Of a stretch of DNA of 64,000 bases, positions 50,026 to 63,220 are shown one piece after another; positions within the stretch are counted from its first letter, which is position 1, and every line of letters starts with the position of its first letter. This DNA is from Motacilla alba alba (Eukaryota > Chordata > Aves > Passeriformes > Motacillidae), in the NCBI RefSeq assembly GCF_015832195.1, contig NC_052027.1, positions 4,728,649 to 4,792,648 of the forward strand, read 5' to 3'. The notes under the pieces are model-generated. The model saw only the letters and a program-made list of their open reading frames with translations, searched no databases and was not told the DNA's origin. The translations under genes were made by a program, and so were the position numbers.

Positions 50026-51517
50026 CCTGCTCCATCACCCTGAGATCACACCATGTCCTGGGGCAGCTGCAGCCTCCACACAGTTGACAATAGCTTATTT
50101 TTCCAAGCCCAAATAGAAATACCCAAAGTGGCTCTATGATTTTTCACCAAATCGATATCTGAGAGCATAAATTCCTCACCACATAAAGCAACATATATAA
50201 GCTCTAAATAATAAATGAGGTAGAAGTGTACAGCTGGTTTAGAAAGACCAAAGAGACCAAGCATTACATCATTTCCTGTCTGTTACTAAATTCATAAAAA
50301 GCCTTACCTTACAACCAATCAGCAAATCCCACTTTGCTGTGGTGTAACTCCAAACTCATGGTGGCTGTCTCATGTCCTCAGAGATCTGCAGCAAATATAT
50401 GAAATCTGTTCTTTTAAATTAGCCAGCTTCAGTACTCCAGCAACCAAGCCTCACCCCAGGCTGGTCCCCTCCACCAAACTGTCTGGGGCAAGGTTAATTT
50501 GAGCAATGTAATTATATGTGTATATGTATATATGGCATCATCTGGTGACCTAACACAGTTTAGCTGAGGTATCTCTGCCACCCCACTGCATCTTCCAGTT
50601 TTAGAAGGAAAAAATGGCTGAAGGGTGGCTTTGGGGAAAATTTCCCTCCCCCCCAGCTGCCAGGACAGCAGCTTGGGGCCATTGAATTATTTCACCCTCA
50701 AGTTTTCCCAGCAGGCTGCTGGGAAGCCCTACAGATCTGGCCAAGCTTCTATCAGCTGGAGAGGCACTGCATTCCCCCAGGCACTGTCCATCCCCTGCTC
50801 TTTTGGGGCAGCACACCCTAGGCAGAGAGGCAGGATCTCAGAGATAAGGTTCCTAAGTGATCTAGATTTCCAGAGAGCAGATGTAGCCTGTAACAGGCCA
50901 TTTGAGGCTCCCAGAGAGTGAATGCACACTGTTGAGGCAGAACATGCCTCCTGCAGCTTACTGTTTCCTAGCAGATGATTTCTGCATCACTTTCTGGATG
51001 GCTTTAAAGCTGTCAGGTGCAGTGCCAATGGTTTTCAGTCTTATAAGCCCCTTTACCTACCCTGGACTCCAAAACAGACCAGTCTGCATTTCCAGAACAA
51101 TGACAGAATAGAAAGAACATGAAAATTCTCATTTGGGGTGAAGATTTCCAGGATTTCTTTCCAGCCCACCATACCCATCTGTGTTCTGATCCATGTGCTG
51201 AATAAAGGTCTCACTGAAGTGCAGTGAGGCTTTTTGCCTGTGCAAAGCACCTTCAGCATAGCAGATTCAGTCAGCACTGACTGATGAACAGGTAGTTACT
51301 CTGGCATAGCAGCATGTAGGAAGAATATTTTCCATGCCAGGTGTTATTTTGATCTATGTTGCTAAAATCACATTCCCCTCTCACCCTCACTGATCAGATG
51401 ACAAACCCCAGCAAGATATCAAGGGGCACAAAAGCAGACTTGGTCCTGCTGCTCATGCTTGTAAAATTTCTTTTGCAGATAAGTGACTCTGGATTTGCCA
51501 CTTCATCAAAACATGGC
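50026..51517. other. Intergenic segment without recognised features
   Basis: AT-rich sequence with a short (TATATG)-type stretch around 50512-50534. No exon, repeat family or RNA gene is recognised. Confidence 0.5.
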
Positions 51518-51795
51518 CATAGAATGGGTTAGGGTTTGAAAGGAGCTTGAAGGTCATCTTGTTCTACCCCTCTTGCCATGGACAGGGATACCTTCAACTA
51601 TCCCAGGGTACTCCAAGCCCCATCCAGCCCAACCTTGGACACTTCAAGGGATGCATGGGCAGCCACAGCTTCTCTGGGCACCCTGTGCCAGGGCCCCAGC
51701 ACCCTCACAGCAAAAAATTTCTTCTCAATATCCCATCCAACCCTGTTCTCTGCCAATTTAAAGCCATTCTCCCTTGCCCCATCACTCCCCTCTAC
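51518..51795 (-). mobile_element. CR1 LINE fragment (3' end), minus orientation
   Basis: The reverse complement of the CR1 3' end is readable on the plus strand: CATAGAATGGGTTAGGGTTTG, GGAGCTTGAAGGTCATCTTG, TGCCATGGACAGGGATACCTT, CCCCATCCAGCCCAACCTTGG, TTCTCTGGGCACCCTGTGCC, AGCACCCTCACAGCAAAAAA and CATTCTCCCTTGCCCCATCAC. It is more complete at the CATAGAATGG end than the copy at 33212 and has the same orientation. The overlapping plus-strand frames are not genes. Confidence 0.92.
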
Positions 51796-54700
51796 AGCTC
51801 TCTTGGTGGCCTGTGTTCTCCTGCGGGATTCCTTGTGGCTTACCAGGTTAGGGATGAGTGATTATCCCCACCTTCCACTGCTCTGTCATCGATCATCCCA
51901 TTTTAGCACAGTCCTGATCTGGAAGCAGGCAGGTCTGAGCTCCCATCTTTAACCAGGTTGTTGGATTTGGGGTCTGGGGAGACAAAACCAGCACCAGGTG
52001 CCTCAGCTGTGCCAGCCTGGCAGGGACAGTCAAGAATGTCAGGGCAGTCTTTGGCTCCCCAGCACAGATGTTTTTTTCACATATCCACTCTGAAATACAG
52101 AGGAGCCACGCAGGGAAAGTAAATGTGAGCCCTCTGTGAGTGTTATTTGAGAGCAGTGACTTCAACATTTAAAGCATCCCTGGCTGCAGGTGCAGCACAG
52201 TGCAGTTATCAACATTTCCCATGTTGGACAGCAAGCTGGTGCTGACCCCAAGGCTTAAATTAGTAACAAGATTACTCAGAGAAAAGTAATGTTCTGAAAA
52301 CCTTTATGGGACAAGGAAATATGCCAAAAGTAAGCTTGGCCAGTGTACTTAATAGATAGAAACCCATTTGTTTCTTTTTGAGAACTTAATTAAATTTCCC
52401 ATGAATTCATTTGTAATAACAGTAATAAGCACCATATATGGAAATCTTCAATGAGCCCTTAGCAAGGTAATTTCCTGAATTTAGCTTATATCTTTGTAAT
52501 GTTCAAAGCCAGCTAGGCTCTAAAGTACAGCTGGTGTGCATTATTCCATCCTGAGTAGGAGGGCGTGGATGGAATGGGTAAAATAAATTACTTTGGTGCT
52601 TTGACACCGAGTTTTATTGCCTGTAGAATGATGCTGGATCATATTCAGAGAAGCATCAAGCAGAGAGTTAACATGATTTCTTCTGTTTAACAAAGAAGCT
52701 TTGGGGAAGGCAGTGCACATGCCCTACACACTCCAACACTCTCCTTCAGTGTTCCTCAGTCAGTAACCAGGAGGGGACCAAGCCCCAGAAATCAAACAGG
52801 ACAGGCTGGAAGCTCTCCTGTGCTCTACAGCCTTCCTGGTAAGTCACAAGAGAAGGAAGTCAGAGGGGGAAGAGACTTCTTCCCATCAAGGCATTCACAC
52901 ACCCAGTTTACAACCCCACCTGCTTCTGGGGCCTTTTTCTGTTCTTCACGTGCACAAACATGGTAAAAAATCATAAGCTAAGTGTCAAAGAAGAAAAGGT
53001 CATTGCTGACTAAGGCTGATGGCTGAGAGCAAGTCTCCTTCCTTTATACAGATGATAGAAGGAGCTTTCACCACGATGTGTGTGCTCTCATAGCCCAAGT
53101 GCTAATTACAGCAGCTATAATCAAAACTTGGCCGAGATTTCTAAAAACTTAACCTCCCTACCATTGATTTTGGATGGCATTTGGTGAATATTCCAGACCT
53201 AAGAGAGGTAGGGTAAGTCACAGTACAAACAGACATGGGGGTATCTTGGGACACAAAGCTGAGATCAAGTGGGTGCCAACAGCCATGGCACACCAGGTAT
53301 GCAGCTACTCTTTGGAAGTACCACAGGAATGCTGGGGAGGAGCAAGAGGAGAGCCCAGAGAAGAAAATCCCAGAATGGACATATGCTGGGAAGGTGCTGG
53401 TGTTCCCCCCCACAGCCCAGGCAGGGCAGGGCACTGTAACTAACACAGAAACAGAGCTCCTGCTCAGAGCCCACAGCAGCCCAGGGATAAATTAAAGCAC
53501 ATTTAAGTCATTGGACTCATGCTTATAGATTTCAGTGAGCTCCAAGTGGAAATGATGTCAAGAAATCCTCCCAGGGACTAATCCTGCTCTCAACAATGCC
53601 AGCTACCAGAGTTCCCACACCTCAGAAGAAAGTGATGTTATATTTTCCATCATTAATATATAATAACAAACCCTCTGCTTGCTGGGAAGCTTCCTAAGCT
53701 CCCACAGTGACTCGGCTCAAAAGCTACAGGCCTGGCAGCAGAGCCACTTCATCCATAATCTCCTTTTCACAGTTAAGCCAACACTCCTCATGTGGTAACA
53801 CAGCTGCCTCAGGGGTTGGCTTACAGGTCAAAGAAGGGATCCCAGCTGGATCTTCTCTCTTCTTCCTGACTCATCTGCTCCTCCTGAGGAGCAGTGCAGG
53901 ATGCTGAGACTTCCAGGGGTGTTTATGCCACAGGAAGCTGCAGCTCTGCAGTGAGCCCCTCCCAAGCACTGTCAGATAACCCAGGGAGAACTCTGCCCCC
54001 CTCCTGCCTGCCTAAATACCCTGCCCTCAGCACCAGCCAGGGAGAACACACAGCTTCTTCTCATTAACTCTGTAATAATTCCAATAGATTTGATATGTCC
54101 CAGCTTTCCAGAGATAGCATGGCCTTGATTATCCCACCTGCTCCAGCAGCATTATTCTGCTCTGAGAAGCCCAGGGAGAGCCTTGTGATGATGGGTGTGG
54201 ATCTGCTACACCCCAACATCCTCTTCACTTCACTGGCAGTTTTGCTCTTAGCATGAGTTTTGTGATAGTTTTACAAGTTTTATTGCTGCCCTACTCTTTC
54301 ATGGACATCTACTCAAGAGTCTTTAAAGTTTCCTTTGCCTACAGGCAACGTGCCCACAGTGATCACCCCTGGTTTTACTGTGACACCTGTACTGAGGTCA
54401 GAGCAACCAAGAGTCTCACCAGCAACAGGTTCAAAGCAGAGTGGGACCCCTGGGATTCACTGAGGTTCATCAGCAAATGTAAATGACCAGCAAAATTGGT
54501 GTAAAGAATTCCCTGATGGAACAAGACCCTCAACTCCTGTCCTTGTCAGGGAAAAGCCCTGTTGGTCCTTGCTCCATCCTCTTCCTCCTCCACAGCTCCC
54601 TGCCCATCCCTGTCCTGCTGGGATGTCCTGTGTCTCCTCTGGGTGATCTCTTGACTTTCAGTGGTCAGAGGGAGCTGAGCTGGTGCAGGGCCACTGCCAG

Positions 54701-57700
54701 TCTTGAATTCCTCTCATTCATCCAAGCCACACATCCATCAGACCCCCAGACACCTTTGGCAAGCCCTTCTCAAACACAACCCTCACCTCAGTGCCTCCTT
54801 GCTGAAGCATTGCCATCTATTTTCTCGTTTCCTAGATCATCTAGGCGAAGCTGGGGGAGATCTTCCACACTGGAAGCTCTGCTCTGGACTGGTTTCTTTC
54901 ACCCATCTCTCCAGGTTGCCCTCCCTGCACATTCCCAAGGAGTGGCAGCTGGAAAGAGCCGGCCTTGAGAGAACTGCTCTTGCTCCAGGGACAATATTCT
55001 GTTACACTGAGCACATCCAGGCTCTGAAGAGAAATAATTCATGGATTATTGCTTTGCTTTTATAAGCAAGAAAGAACCAATAAATGCATGACATTTAATG
55101 GTCAAGAAAATGACCTAAACAAAATTGCTGTAGGATATTGTGGAAACCCGACCTCCTCCTGCCCATTTGTTCTTAGAAAGCAGCACACTGCACTGAGCAA
55201 CCACAAAATGAGCAGCAGCTTAGCAAAGACTCTGTGCAAAAGGCACCCTTTGCATTTGACATGCTCTGTCAGATTGAATTTTAATTACAGCTCCCCTCTG
55301 GAGCTGGCAGGGAGGGGAATGCTAATGACGGGGGGAGAGGGAAGGGAGCAGCGGTGGCAAACACCAGCCCTGCATTTCATACAGTACCTGATGGCAAGGA
55401 GAGGTAACCTGGATAGAGACAAGTACAAATCTTGATGGTTTGGTTTCCCATTTAGGTCCTCCTATTTTGGCCCAAGTGTGGGCTCCTGGTTGGAGTAAAA
55501 CACATGTAAGTGGATTTAATGTATTAAACCATTGCAAGGTGCAGCCCATTTGTGACAAGACTGAAGGAAATCAGGTTTAGTTGAACAAATATGACCTCAA
55601 ATCACTCTCCCAATGATCAGCAAGCCATCATTTATGAATTATTATAATCTACTGACACTACTTGTTGAGTGCTGTGTCTCTCAGGATCCTGGTTTTTGAG
55701 TTTCATAAAAACACCTTTGGCAAATTTCACTTGAAAAATGTGTCACCATGGTGGGTCTGTAGCTCCTGTAATTCTGGCCATGGTCATGTGCAGGCTCCTT
55801 GCATGGAATAAACATTATACACACACTCAATGCTCTAAAACAATCACAGGCAGCATCCCTCCTGTTCTCTGCCTGGAGAGAGAAAACATCTCAATGAGAT
55901 GGTGATCACTGAATGTGTGACAAGTGCACAGAGAATATTTGGGATGCTGATACATATCTCAGCAAAACCTAATCAGGGGTCCTTGTAAAGATTCACCTAA
56001 GGACAGAGTGGATTTGGAGCACAAAACCCACAACCAAAAGCTGTATATAGATATTTAGAGGCTACTCAGGATATTACACCTCCTTGAGGTCTAGCTGCAG
56101 TCAGTCAGGGAGACACCATACAGCTGGGCATTTCAGACCTCTTCTTGCTTCTTCCTTCAAAAAAAAAAAATTATATTTCTCAAAATGGTCAAAGCACCTC
56201 TTTATTTTATTTAATTTTATTTTGGTTTAATTAATTTTTTTATTTATGTTATTTTGGTTTTTTTCTGCTATTCAAACAGCAGCCAGCTATCACAGAAATG
56301 CAAAGTCTGCTTCTCAGAGTGAATGGCTGATCTACACAGATTGTGTGACAATCATAAAATCCTTAGGGATCACAACAAAGGCTTTCACAAGCTTTTGTTG
56401 TAAGAGCTCGATCTATTCCTGCGGGGAAATTCTGTGTTCTGTTGCTGTCTGCTTGCACAATAGAAAGATGTTTTCCCTGCATTATTTGGGTTAGTAATGC
56501 AATGTTTGCTATTCCATCACTGGATGCTCCTGCCAAAAGAATTTGTATTACCTCTCATGCTGCTGATAACGTGGAGTTGCTTGGGAAAAATGTTTCACCC
56601 AGAGGAATAAATCAGGCAGGAATTTCATAAAATTAAAATACCATTTAAAGCTATAAATTACCTGTGACCTGCAACATGTGTTGCTGTACTCCATTCTTAG
56701 TTTCTATCGTTTATTTTCTATAGTTTTTATAATTGATTCTCACCTTATTTTTCTGTCTCTCCATTATCCTATTCTGCAAGTAATAATTAATTAATTTTAA
56801 ATTTCCCAGTGGATAAAAGTGGCTGGTTTATGCCATCTAGCAGTGATACAAGATAAGGTAGGATCTGTACCTTCTACATTGCAGCAACACTTTTAACCAC
56901 AGCCAGAGCTTCCTTCACTTTGGCATCAAAGGTACAAAATCATTTCCTCAGTAACATTTCTTTCTGCCTTTTGCCAGAGCAAGATGATCCCAACAAAGCA
57001 GCAACAGGAGAATGAGCAGCCTTAGTCCTGAAGCGTCCAGGAATTCAGGGTGGACAACTAAATTACTTATTCCCCCTAAAATGTTATCATTTCTACATTT
57101 CTTTCATAAAAATGCTCAGTCATAATGTATTGTAAGATTAGGGGGTTATGGTTTGCCTGAGAAAGTCTAATACAATCTGAGGGGTTGACACAGTCCTTAA
57201 ATACATTAGCAGACAGGTTTCACAGAGAAAGAAGAAGCTAAAATGTTTTTTTAAGTAGTAAATAATTTATTTCTCCTTCACTTGCATTTTGGAGGATGGT
57301 TCTCAATACTCTGATATGAGAGTAGAAGAGCTCCTGGTGTAGTTCAAAGTATGGCTGCATTGATGTAAAGGCCTTTGGGCCAGCTGGGGATGTCTCTGCA
57401 TTACAGAAGTAATTTTCAAAGAGATTTTAAGCCAAGAATACTCATCCTTCTGGATATTTTTATATAGATATATGCCATATTACTGTCTATTTGCTTTCCC
57501 CAAGCTGCACATTCAGCAGTGTGGCCCTGGGCCAGCCCGTGGCTCCAGGCAGGCTGAGGCACTCTGGCTCACACCAGGGTTCCACGCGAACTCTGCTCCT
57601 CCCAGGTGACCCAGGGAGGGAGGAAGCCCCAGTGGATGGAGCCACTTCCCCTCAAAATGGCAAAGTCACAAAAGTGGAACTCCCCAGCTGGGTTTGATGC

Positions 57701-60527
57701 TATTTTCTCCTCCTGTATTTCAAGAATAGCTGAGTAGGATGGGGGCTGAGCATCCACGAGCCATCAGTGGAAGAGGGAAAATCAGCCTTTAAGTCAGCAC
57801 AATTCCCATCAGGCAAACTCCTAATTCTCCCCTAATTGAGCCTGGCAGCTTTAGCTGGATGAAAACCACGTTGTGTTCCATCCAGCCTTTCAAGGGGTCT
57901 CTGCTAAATCAGAAAGAAGTACTTTAATCTGCGCTAGGAGAGATTTTAAGCACAAAACTGTGTCTGGAAAGTCAAGTCCTTTATGCATCCCTTAGGCACA
58001 TGAAAAGATCTCCCCCAGCAGAGCAGGGGAGAGCTGAAATCTCCTATAGCAACTGGCCACTAGCAACAGGAACAAACAGTCTCTTGTCCCGTTATTTCAA
58101 CTTTCTGCATTATTCTGTGAGAAGCAGAGATGGTGGGAGGCTGATGGTGCACGAGGTTCAGATTCTGCACCCTGCAGGACTCAAGTCAGAGGCAGAGGTC
58201 ATGGGTTTGGTACCTTTGTGCCTCAGTTTCCCTCCCCCCAAAGAGGAACAGTTTTGTTTCCTTTCTCACTCCCACATGGGATGCCAAAGTCCAGGCAAGT
58301 GGATAAGCCAGAGGGCCCCACATGAGTCAAAATTATTGCTTGTACATATTTGTGCTGCATTTGCAAGAAATCCTCTTGGCTTTAGTAGGAATAAAAAGTT
58401 GGACGGATATTTCCTGGCATCTTGAGCAAATGGACTTAATATTCCAGTTGTTTTTTTGTTTTGAAATGAAAAAAAAAAATAGGGGTTGTTTCCACTAAAA
58501 GGGGCTGACAAAGCCAGGCAGCTTCCCAAGATGAGGATTTTTTGAGCATTATGTTAGAGATAACAGAGGTCCTGCTGTGCTGGAGCACCCGCTGGAGACC
58601 TGTGTGAACACAAAGCAGATGAGCATTTCTGCAGCCAGGAATGGCCAATTCCTCTCTGTCCACACCTTTCTGAGGATTTCCAGTGAAGAGAATTATGATT
58701 TAAGGTTCATATATTAAAGCAAAAACCTCCTACCACCTTCAAACCTTCCCCATTTACTGCATTTTTCCTCCTATTTGAATTCTCTGCTTGTTTTTTTTTC
58801 CCCCTGGTGCTGCTTAGAGCAGAGAGGATCCATGTCCTTGTGCTCCCACCCTCCCACCCTCCCTCTGGCCAAGGAGGAGGCTTGAAAATCCTCACAAAGT
58901 GCTCAAAATATTTTATTGCTTTTGTGCAATAAAAAGATTACAGCAGGAGCAGATAACCTTTTTCCTTGCTGCACATCACATACCACCTCTGGCAACATCA
59001 TGAGCTGCTGCTTGCAGTGCAGGTTTCCTCTAAAAAAAATAATGGAATTCTGCCACTCAGATGCCTGGAGGGGAATGGACTGTCCTGCTTAATAGAAATT
59101 AGATCTCTGCAGCCCTTGAAACACCTGGCTTGGTTTGCACTCAAATGCCACCAAAATATTCCCATTTAATTGGGAAACTGTCAACACAACTGTCAAAATG
59201 GCTTACTATGAGAAACAAGGGCAATTTACTTAAAAATTAACTACTCAATTGGTTTTCATTTAAAAAGCAATGCTCTGACTCCAGTGACAAGCTTGCTCAT
59301 TTTTCACCAGTGTTTTATGCAGGATCCCACCACATGTTACCATTTTCTCTCCCCACAGCAAAGCCCGGGGAACAAAAAGTGCTCCTCTATGCCAGCCTTT
59401 TATAAGTCAGACTTGTGCAAAACACAGAAAGCCAGAATAATGTAGATGTGATAAATAATTCATGGCCAAAGTGGTCATACATAATCTGTGGGGCTGGGAG
59501 CTGTGCAGCTCTTCATTGTGCTCCTCTCAGTTTTGTTGGTTTCCTTTGACGAGGTTAAAAATAATCTTGTAGTCCCAAAATATACATTATCTTCCTATCA
59601 ATTCCTCCTCCTGTGCTCTCAGTGGGTGCTGAGGGTTTGCTGTGAGTGTGGATCCATTTACTCTGCTCTCAGGAGAAAAACAGGATGCTTTTGGCATTGG
59701 CATTTGCTGGTCCCTCAAGGCCATGTGATGGCTTTGATCCTGCACCCAACACACTCAGCCACCTTCATGCAGCTCGTGATCTGACCCCAGGATGGGCCTT
59801 GCATGCCAGAGAATAAAATATCCTACTGAACCCATCCTTTTGGGGCTGAGGGGCGAGGGATGCAAAGTTTGTGTGTCTGGATAATGGTGTCCTACTGTCA
59901 AGAAAGAGCAAGCATGGGGAAGGAGCCCACAGGCTTGGAGGGAGATGAGGGAGTGGGAAATAGTATTTTGAAATGAAAAGTGAAAATTGTTTCAACTAAA
60001 ACAATCCAATTTGAAAATCCAGCTGCAGGAAGCCTAGTGAAAATCCCAGTTCACAAGAGAGTGAAGCTAGGTGGTGTTCAGGCTACATCAGGCTTATCAC
60101 AGCGTTTTAGAATAAAATACTTTGATTTTTTTGCATACACATTGTGGAGAAACGTCTGTGTGGTTTTTTTCTGTACCATCTGGTGCAGCTCAAGAGGATT
60201 TTTTGAGGTGAAGGAGCTGAAGAGGCTGACACACACCTTTTTCTTACAGTGCTGTCAAAAGCAGAGCCCCAAATGCACCAACCCCCTTGCCCCAGCAGCC
60301 TTGTTGTTCTCACAGAACAGTTTAAGCACATTATAGCCACATCAGTGCCTTCTGAGATAGGCCCCATCTTTCTCTATGTAATATATCAGAGCAGAAAACA
60401 ATTATAATATATAATCTACCACATGCTGTCACAGCTGGAGGCCAACCTGTGCCTCACATGCGAGGTCCATTGCTAAGCTTTCTTAGTATGCACAACTTGA
60501 TATGTAAAAAAAGCATGTAGCATATTG
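51796..60527. other. Intergenic segment with no recognised gene
   Basis: No exon, CpG island or RNA gene is supported. It contains a T-rich low-complexity stretch (56201-56268, preceded by an A-run at about 56159-56170), a short ATTAATTAATT run at about 56785, and small homopolymers. A TGTGCCTCAGTTTCCCTCC stretch near 58220 faintly resembles MIR but is too short to call. Confidence 0.55.
56201..56268 (+). repeat. T-rich low-complexity stretch
   Basis: TTTTATTTAATTTTATTTTGG-like sequence with almost no C or G for nearly 70 bases. It is simple low-complexity DNA. Confidence 0.8.
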
Positions 60528-60533
60528 GGGGAA
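60528..60533 (+). repeat. Target-site duplication (left) of the solo LTR
   Basis: GGGGAA directly before the TGTCACA start of the LTR. It is identical to the six bases at 60924-60929. Confidence 0.88.
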
Positions 60534-60923
60534 TGTCACAGACATATTTTATGAAAATGCTTTTGTTAAGATTTTCTCCTGAGAAGTTAAGAAGCCTCAG
60601 GAAAGAAATATAAACAAGAACTATTTGTTATTGTAAAATGCAACAGGTGCTTTTTAAATTAGTTTATGTTAAGTGTTTCTACTTAATAATCAATCAAGAA
60701 TACAACTGAGTTAAACTCTCTAGTCAATCACAAGACTTTGTTATTAATTTCTTTCTATTCTTGTTCAGCCTTCTAATAAATCCTTTTTCTCTATTCTTTT
60801 AGTATAGCTTTAGTTTAACATTTTTAATATAATACATATGATAATATAATAAATCGGCCTTCTAAAAAATGGAGTCAAGATTCTCATCTCTTCCCCCATC
60901 CTTACTGTCCTGCAAAGACCACA
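60534..60923 (+). mobile_element. Solo LTR of an ERVK-like songbird endogenous retrovirus
   Basis: A complete 390-bp LTR begins TGTCACAGACATATTTTATG and ends GCAAAGACCACA, so it has TG...CA ends. The order of segments matches an LTR family I know from songbird genomes: TTCTCCTGAGAAGTTAAGAAG, GCCTCAGGAAAGAAATATAA, AATGCAACAGGTGC, CTATTCTTTTAGTATAGCTTT, and TGGAGTCAAGATTCTCATCTC. An AATAAA signal lies at 60848-60853. The six bases before it (GGGGAA, 60528-60533) are repeated exactly after it (60924-60929), a 6-bp target-site duplication as produced by ERVK-class integrases. No internal proviral genes are present, so recombination between LTRs has left only one. Confidence 0.93.
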
Positions 60924-60929
60924 GGGGAA
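60924..60929 (+). repeat. Target-site duplication (right) of the solo LTR
   Basis: GGGGAA directly after the terminal CA of the LTR. The perfect match to the left copy fixes both LTR borders. Confidence 0.88.
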
Positions 60930-61765
60930 AAGAAAAAAAAAAATCAGTGCTCTTCCTCGAGGATGAAAAGAAAAAATGTACAGAATGCAGAAAAAAAATG
61001 CTTCAAGCAAGTGACCTGATCTCAAAAGAATTCAGGTACTTGTGTTCTGCATCACCTTTGAAAACACAGGAGGAAACCTGATCAAAAGAAGAATGGGATT
61101 ATTGTAATTTGATGGTAACTTGAAGGCTGGCCCCAGCACATCTCTCTTTGAAGCTAGAGCAGAGCTGGCAGGTTCATGAAGGCAGTGACAGGTCCATGAA
61201 GTTCCAGGGAAAGGCTGACACCCACGGCTGGGCTGGAGCTGAGGAGCAGCCCCAGGTCTGAGCGCTCCTGGGACAGGCACAGAGGCACCACAGCCCTGCC
61301 TGCACCAGCTGCTCCTTTGCCTTCTTTGCCTGTTTATCAGCACTCGATCCCTGGATCAGAACAGCCTCTCAGCCCCAGGCATGTGGGACCTGAGCGAGCC
61401 AAGCTCCCAGGCAGGGCTGCTGTGGGAAGGAGGGGACCTTCCCGTGGCTGCCTCCTGGAATTCTTGTCAGTGCTGTTCAGCTCACCAAGAAAACTGGACC
61501 AGACTTGTTTTACCAAATCCAATTCAAGGTTAAATGCTGCACTGACTGCAATTACATGTGCATCTCCCCATATTTTCATCTGGAGGGATGCTGGACCAAG
61601 GCACCTGCCAGTGAAAACCCCTCAGTGCAGGCTGAGACTGGCTCTTCTCCATTCCTGTGTGCAGTTGCTCTCAGTGGTTTCTCAACACAGCTACAAGGAG
61701 ATGACACCAGCACAACACTGTTCTGTAAGAAAGGAGGATAATGAATACATGAAATAAAAAGACCC

Positions 61766-61912
61766 TTTATTTCATCACAAATAACTATTTATTTCGTTAA
61801 AGTGTTTAAAATGAAATATTCATAAAATATTCATAAATAAATATTTAAAAATAAATTTAAAATAATAAATAAATATTTATTTATTTATTTATTTCATCAC
61901 AAATAACTATTT
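61766..61912 (+). repeat. 25-bp direct repeats flanking an AT-rich palindromic block
   Basis: An identical 25-bp sequence starting TTTATTTCATCACAAATAAC is present at 61766-61790 and 61888-61912, a period of 122 bases. The interval is nearly all A and T, built from AAATAAATATTT-like units, and contains a 22-bp perfect palindrome (61864-61885). Confidence 0.9.
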
Positions 61913-62961
61913 CCCACAACTGATTATGTTCGTTTTGACCCATACATAAAACAGGGCTCCTAACCTGCAGTGTGCTTAAAAGAAAGAGATAGGCAAGAAA
62001 AAAAGGTGAAGAAGACAGCAAAATTAATATTTTTACTATGATGAAATCAGGATTTGAGAAAATATCCCTGAAGAGTGCTGGGTGAAAAGCATGAGATTAT
62101 TTTGATCCAAAGGAAAAAAGATTCTGGAGTCCAGGAACATTTACAACTTAGTGTTGGAACTTAAGACATGTTTTTAATGACACCTTTTTCAAAGCAGCCC
62201 ATTGATTTATGATTTTGAATAAGCTAAGAGCTAAGACCTGAATTTCAGGTAAGATTTTACAGTCTTAAATCAGCAAAACCAATACAGCAGTGACCAGACC
62301 ATTCTCCTGCTCTGAGACATATCTGTAGCACTCAACTGGACTGCAGTGATGCCTTCAGAATTAATGTGTGGAAAGGATTTGAAGGATTATTTGGAGTTCA
62401 GTGTTATGTACAAACTGAGGCCAGGAAATGCAGATAAATCATAGATAAAACAATGAGGTTCCTTCAGGAGTGTTTTTATCACTCATTCTTTGATTTAATT
62501 ATTTGCCTGATTCCAGAACACAACCCAGAAACCACTTTTGATGGAAGCTGTTCCCTAAGCAGCAGGAATTGTGCATGATTTTGATGTATTGATTAAACTG
62601 CCACTGAATGATTTGAGATGAAGATTGAATACACTGAAGGTAATAAGATATGATTGAAGCTGAGCCCTTCCATGGATTAGAATGGACAGCTTTTTCTGCC
62701 ACACTGCTCTCGTTTATCAGAACACCAATAATGTTTATTACTTTAAGAGTTACAGCTCGCTGGTTAGATTTAGACAAAACTGAAGCTGCATGGGCTCAGC
62801 AAACCTCTTTAATCTGAGATATTTAAAGCTGCTGGGCAAGGCAAAGTGTATGAAAACTGCAAGAAAGAAAATCAGCTACTGAGATAACTCTGAAACTGCA
62901 GACACCAGGGCAGAGACAGCAGGTTCATTCTGGACCAGCTAATCCCAAACTGGGGTACATG

Positions 62962-63024
62962 TCCTTCAGTCTCACCTACCACTCCTTCAGACTCAGCTGC
63001 CAGTCCTTCAGTCTCACCTGCCAG
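62962..63024 (+). repeat. 21-bp minisatellite, three copies
   Basis: Three consecutive 21-base units (62962, 62983, 63004) of the form TCCTTCAGTCTCACCTGCCAG, differing at a few positions. A degenerate fourth start (TCCATCTGCC) follows at 63025. The period is divisible by three, but the frames around it are not coding. Confidence 0.9.
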
Positions 63025-63198
63025 TCCATCTGCCACCTCTGCACCCATGCACCTGGAGCATCTTCACAGCATTGGACAGACAAGTCCCAGTTCCCCTAAA
63101 ACTTGTATTTCCTGTAGAGGGCCAGAGGGAGGTGGAGGTTTGTGTCTCTAAAGCATCTGAAAACTCACAGAAAGAGTCATGAGCTGCAAGGAAGGCTC

Positions 63199-63220
63199 TT
63201 TTTTTTTTTTTTTTTTTTTT
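63199..63220 (+). repeat. T22 homopolymer
   Basis: Twenty-two consecutive thymines. No recognisable SINE or processed pseudogene is attached on either side. Its length is likely to be polymorphic. Confidence 0.93.

Noticed and set aside
51547..51952. Overlapping plus-strand frames of 104 and 124 codons
   Set aside because: They read the antisense of a CR1 fragment; the same peptide-like pattern recurs in the copy at 33212.
58205..58245. CTCAGTTTCCCTCC stretch resembling MIR
   Set aside because: Too short and followed by unrelated sequence; not separable from chance.
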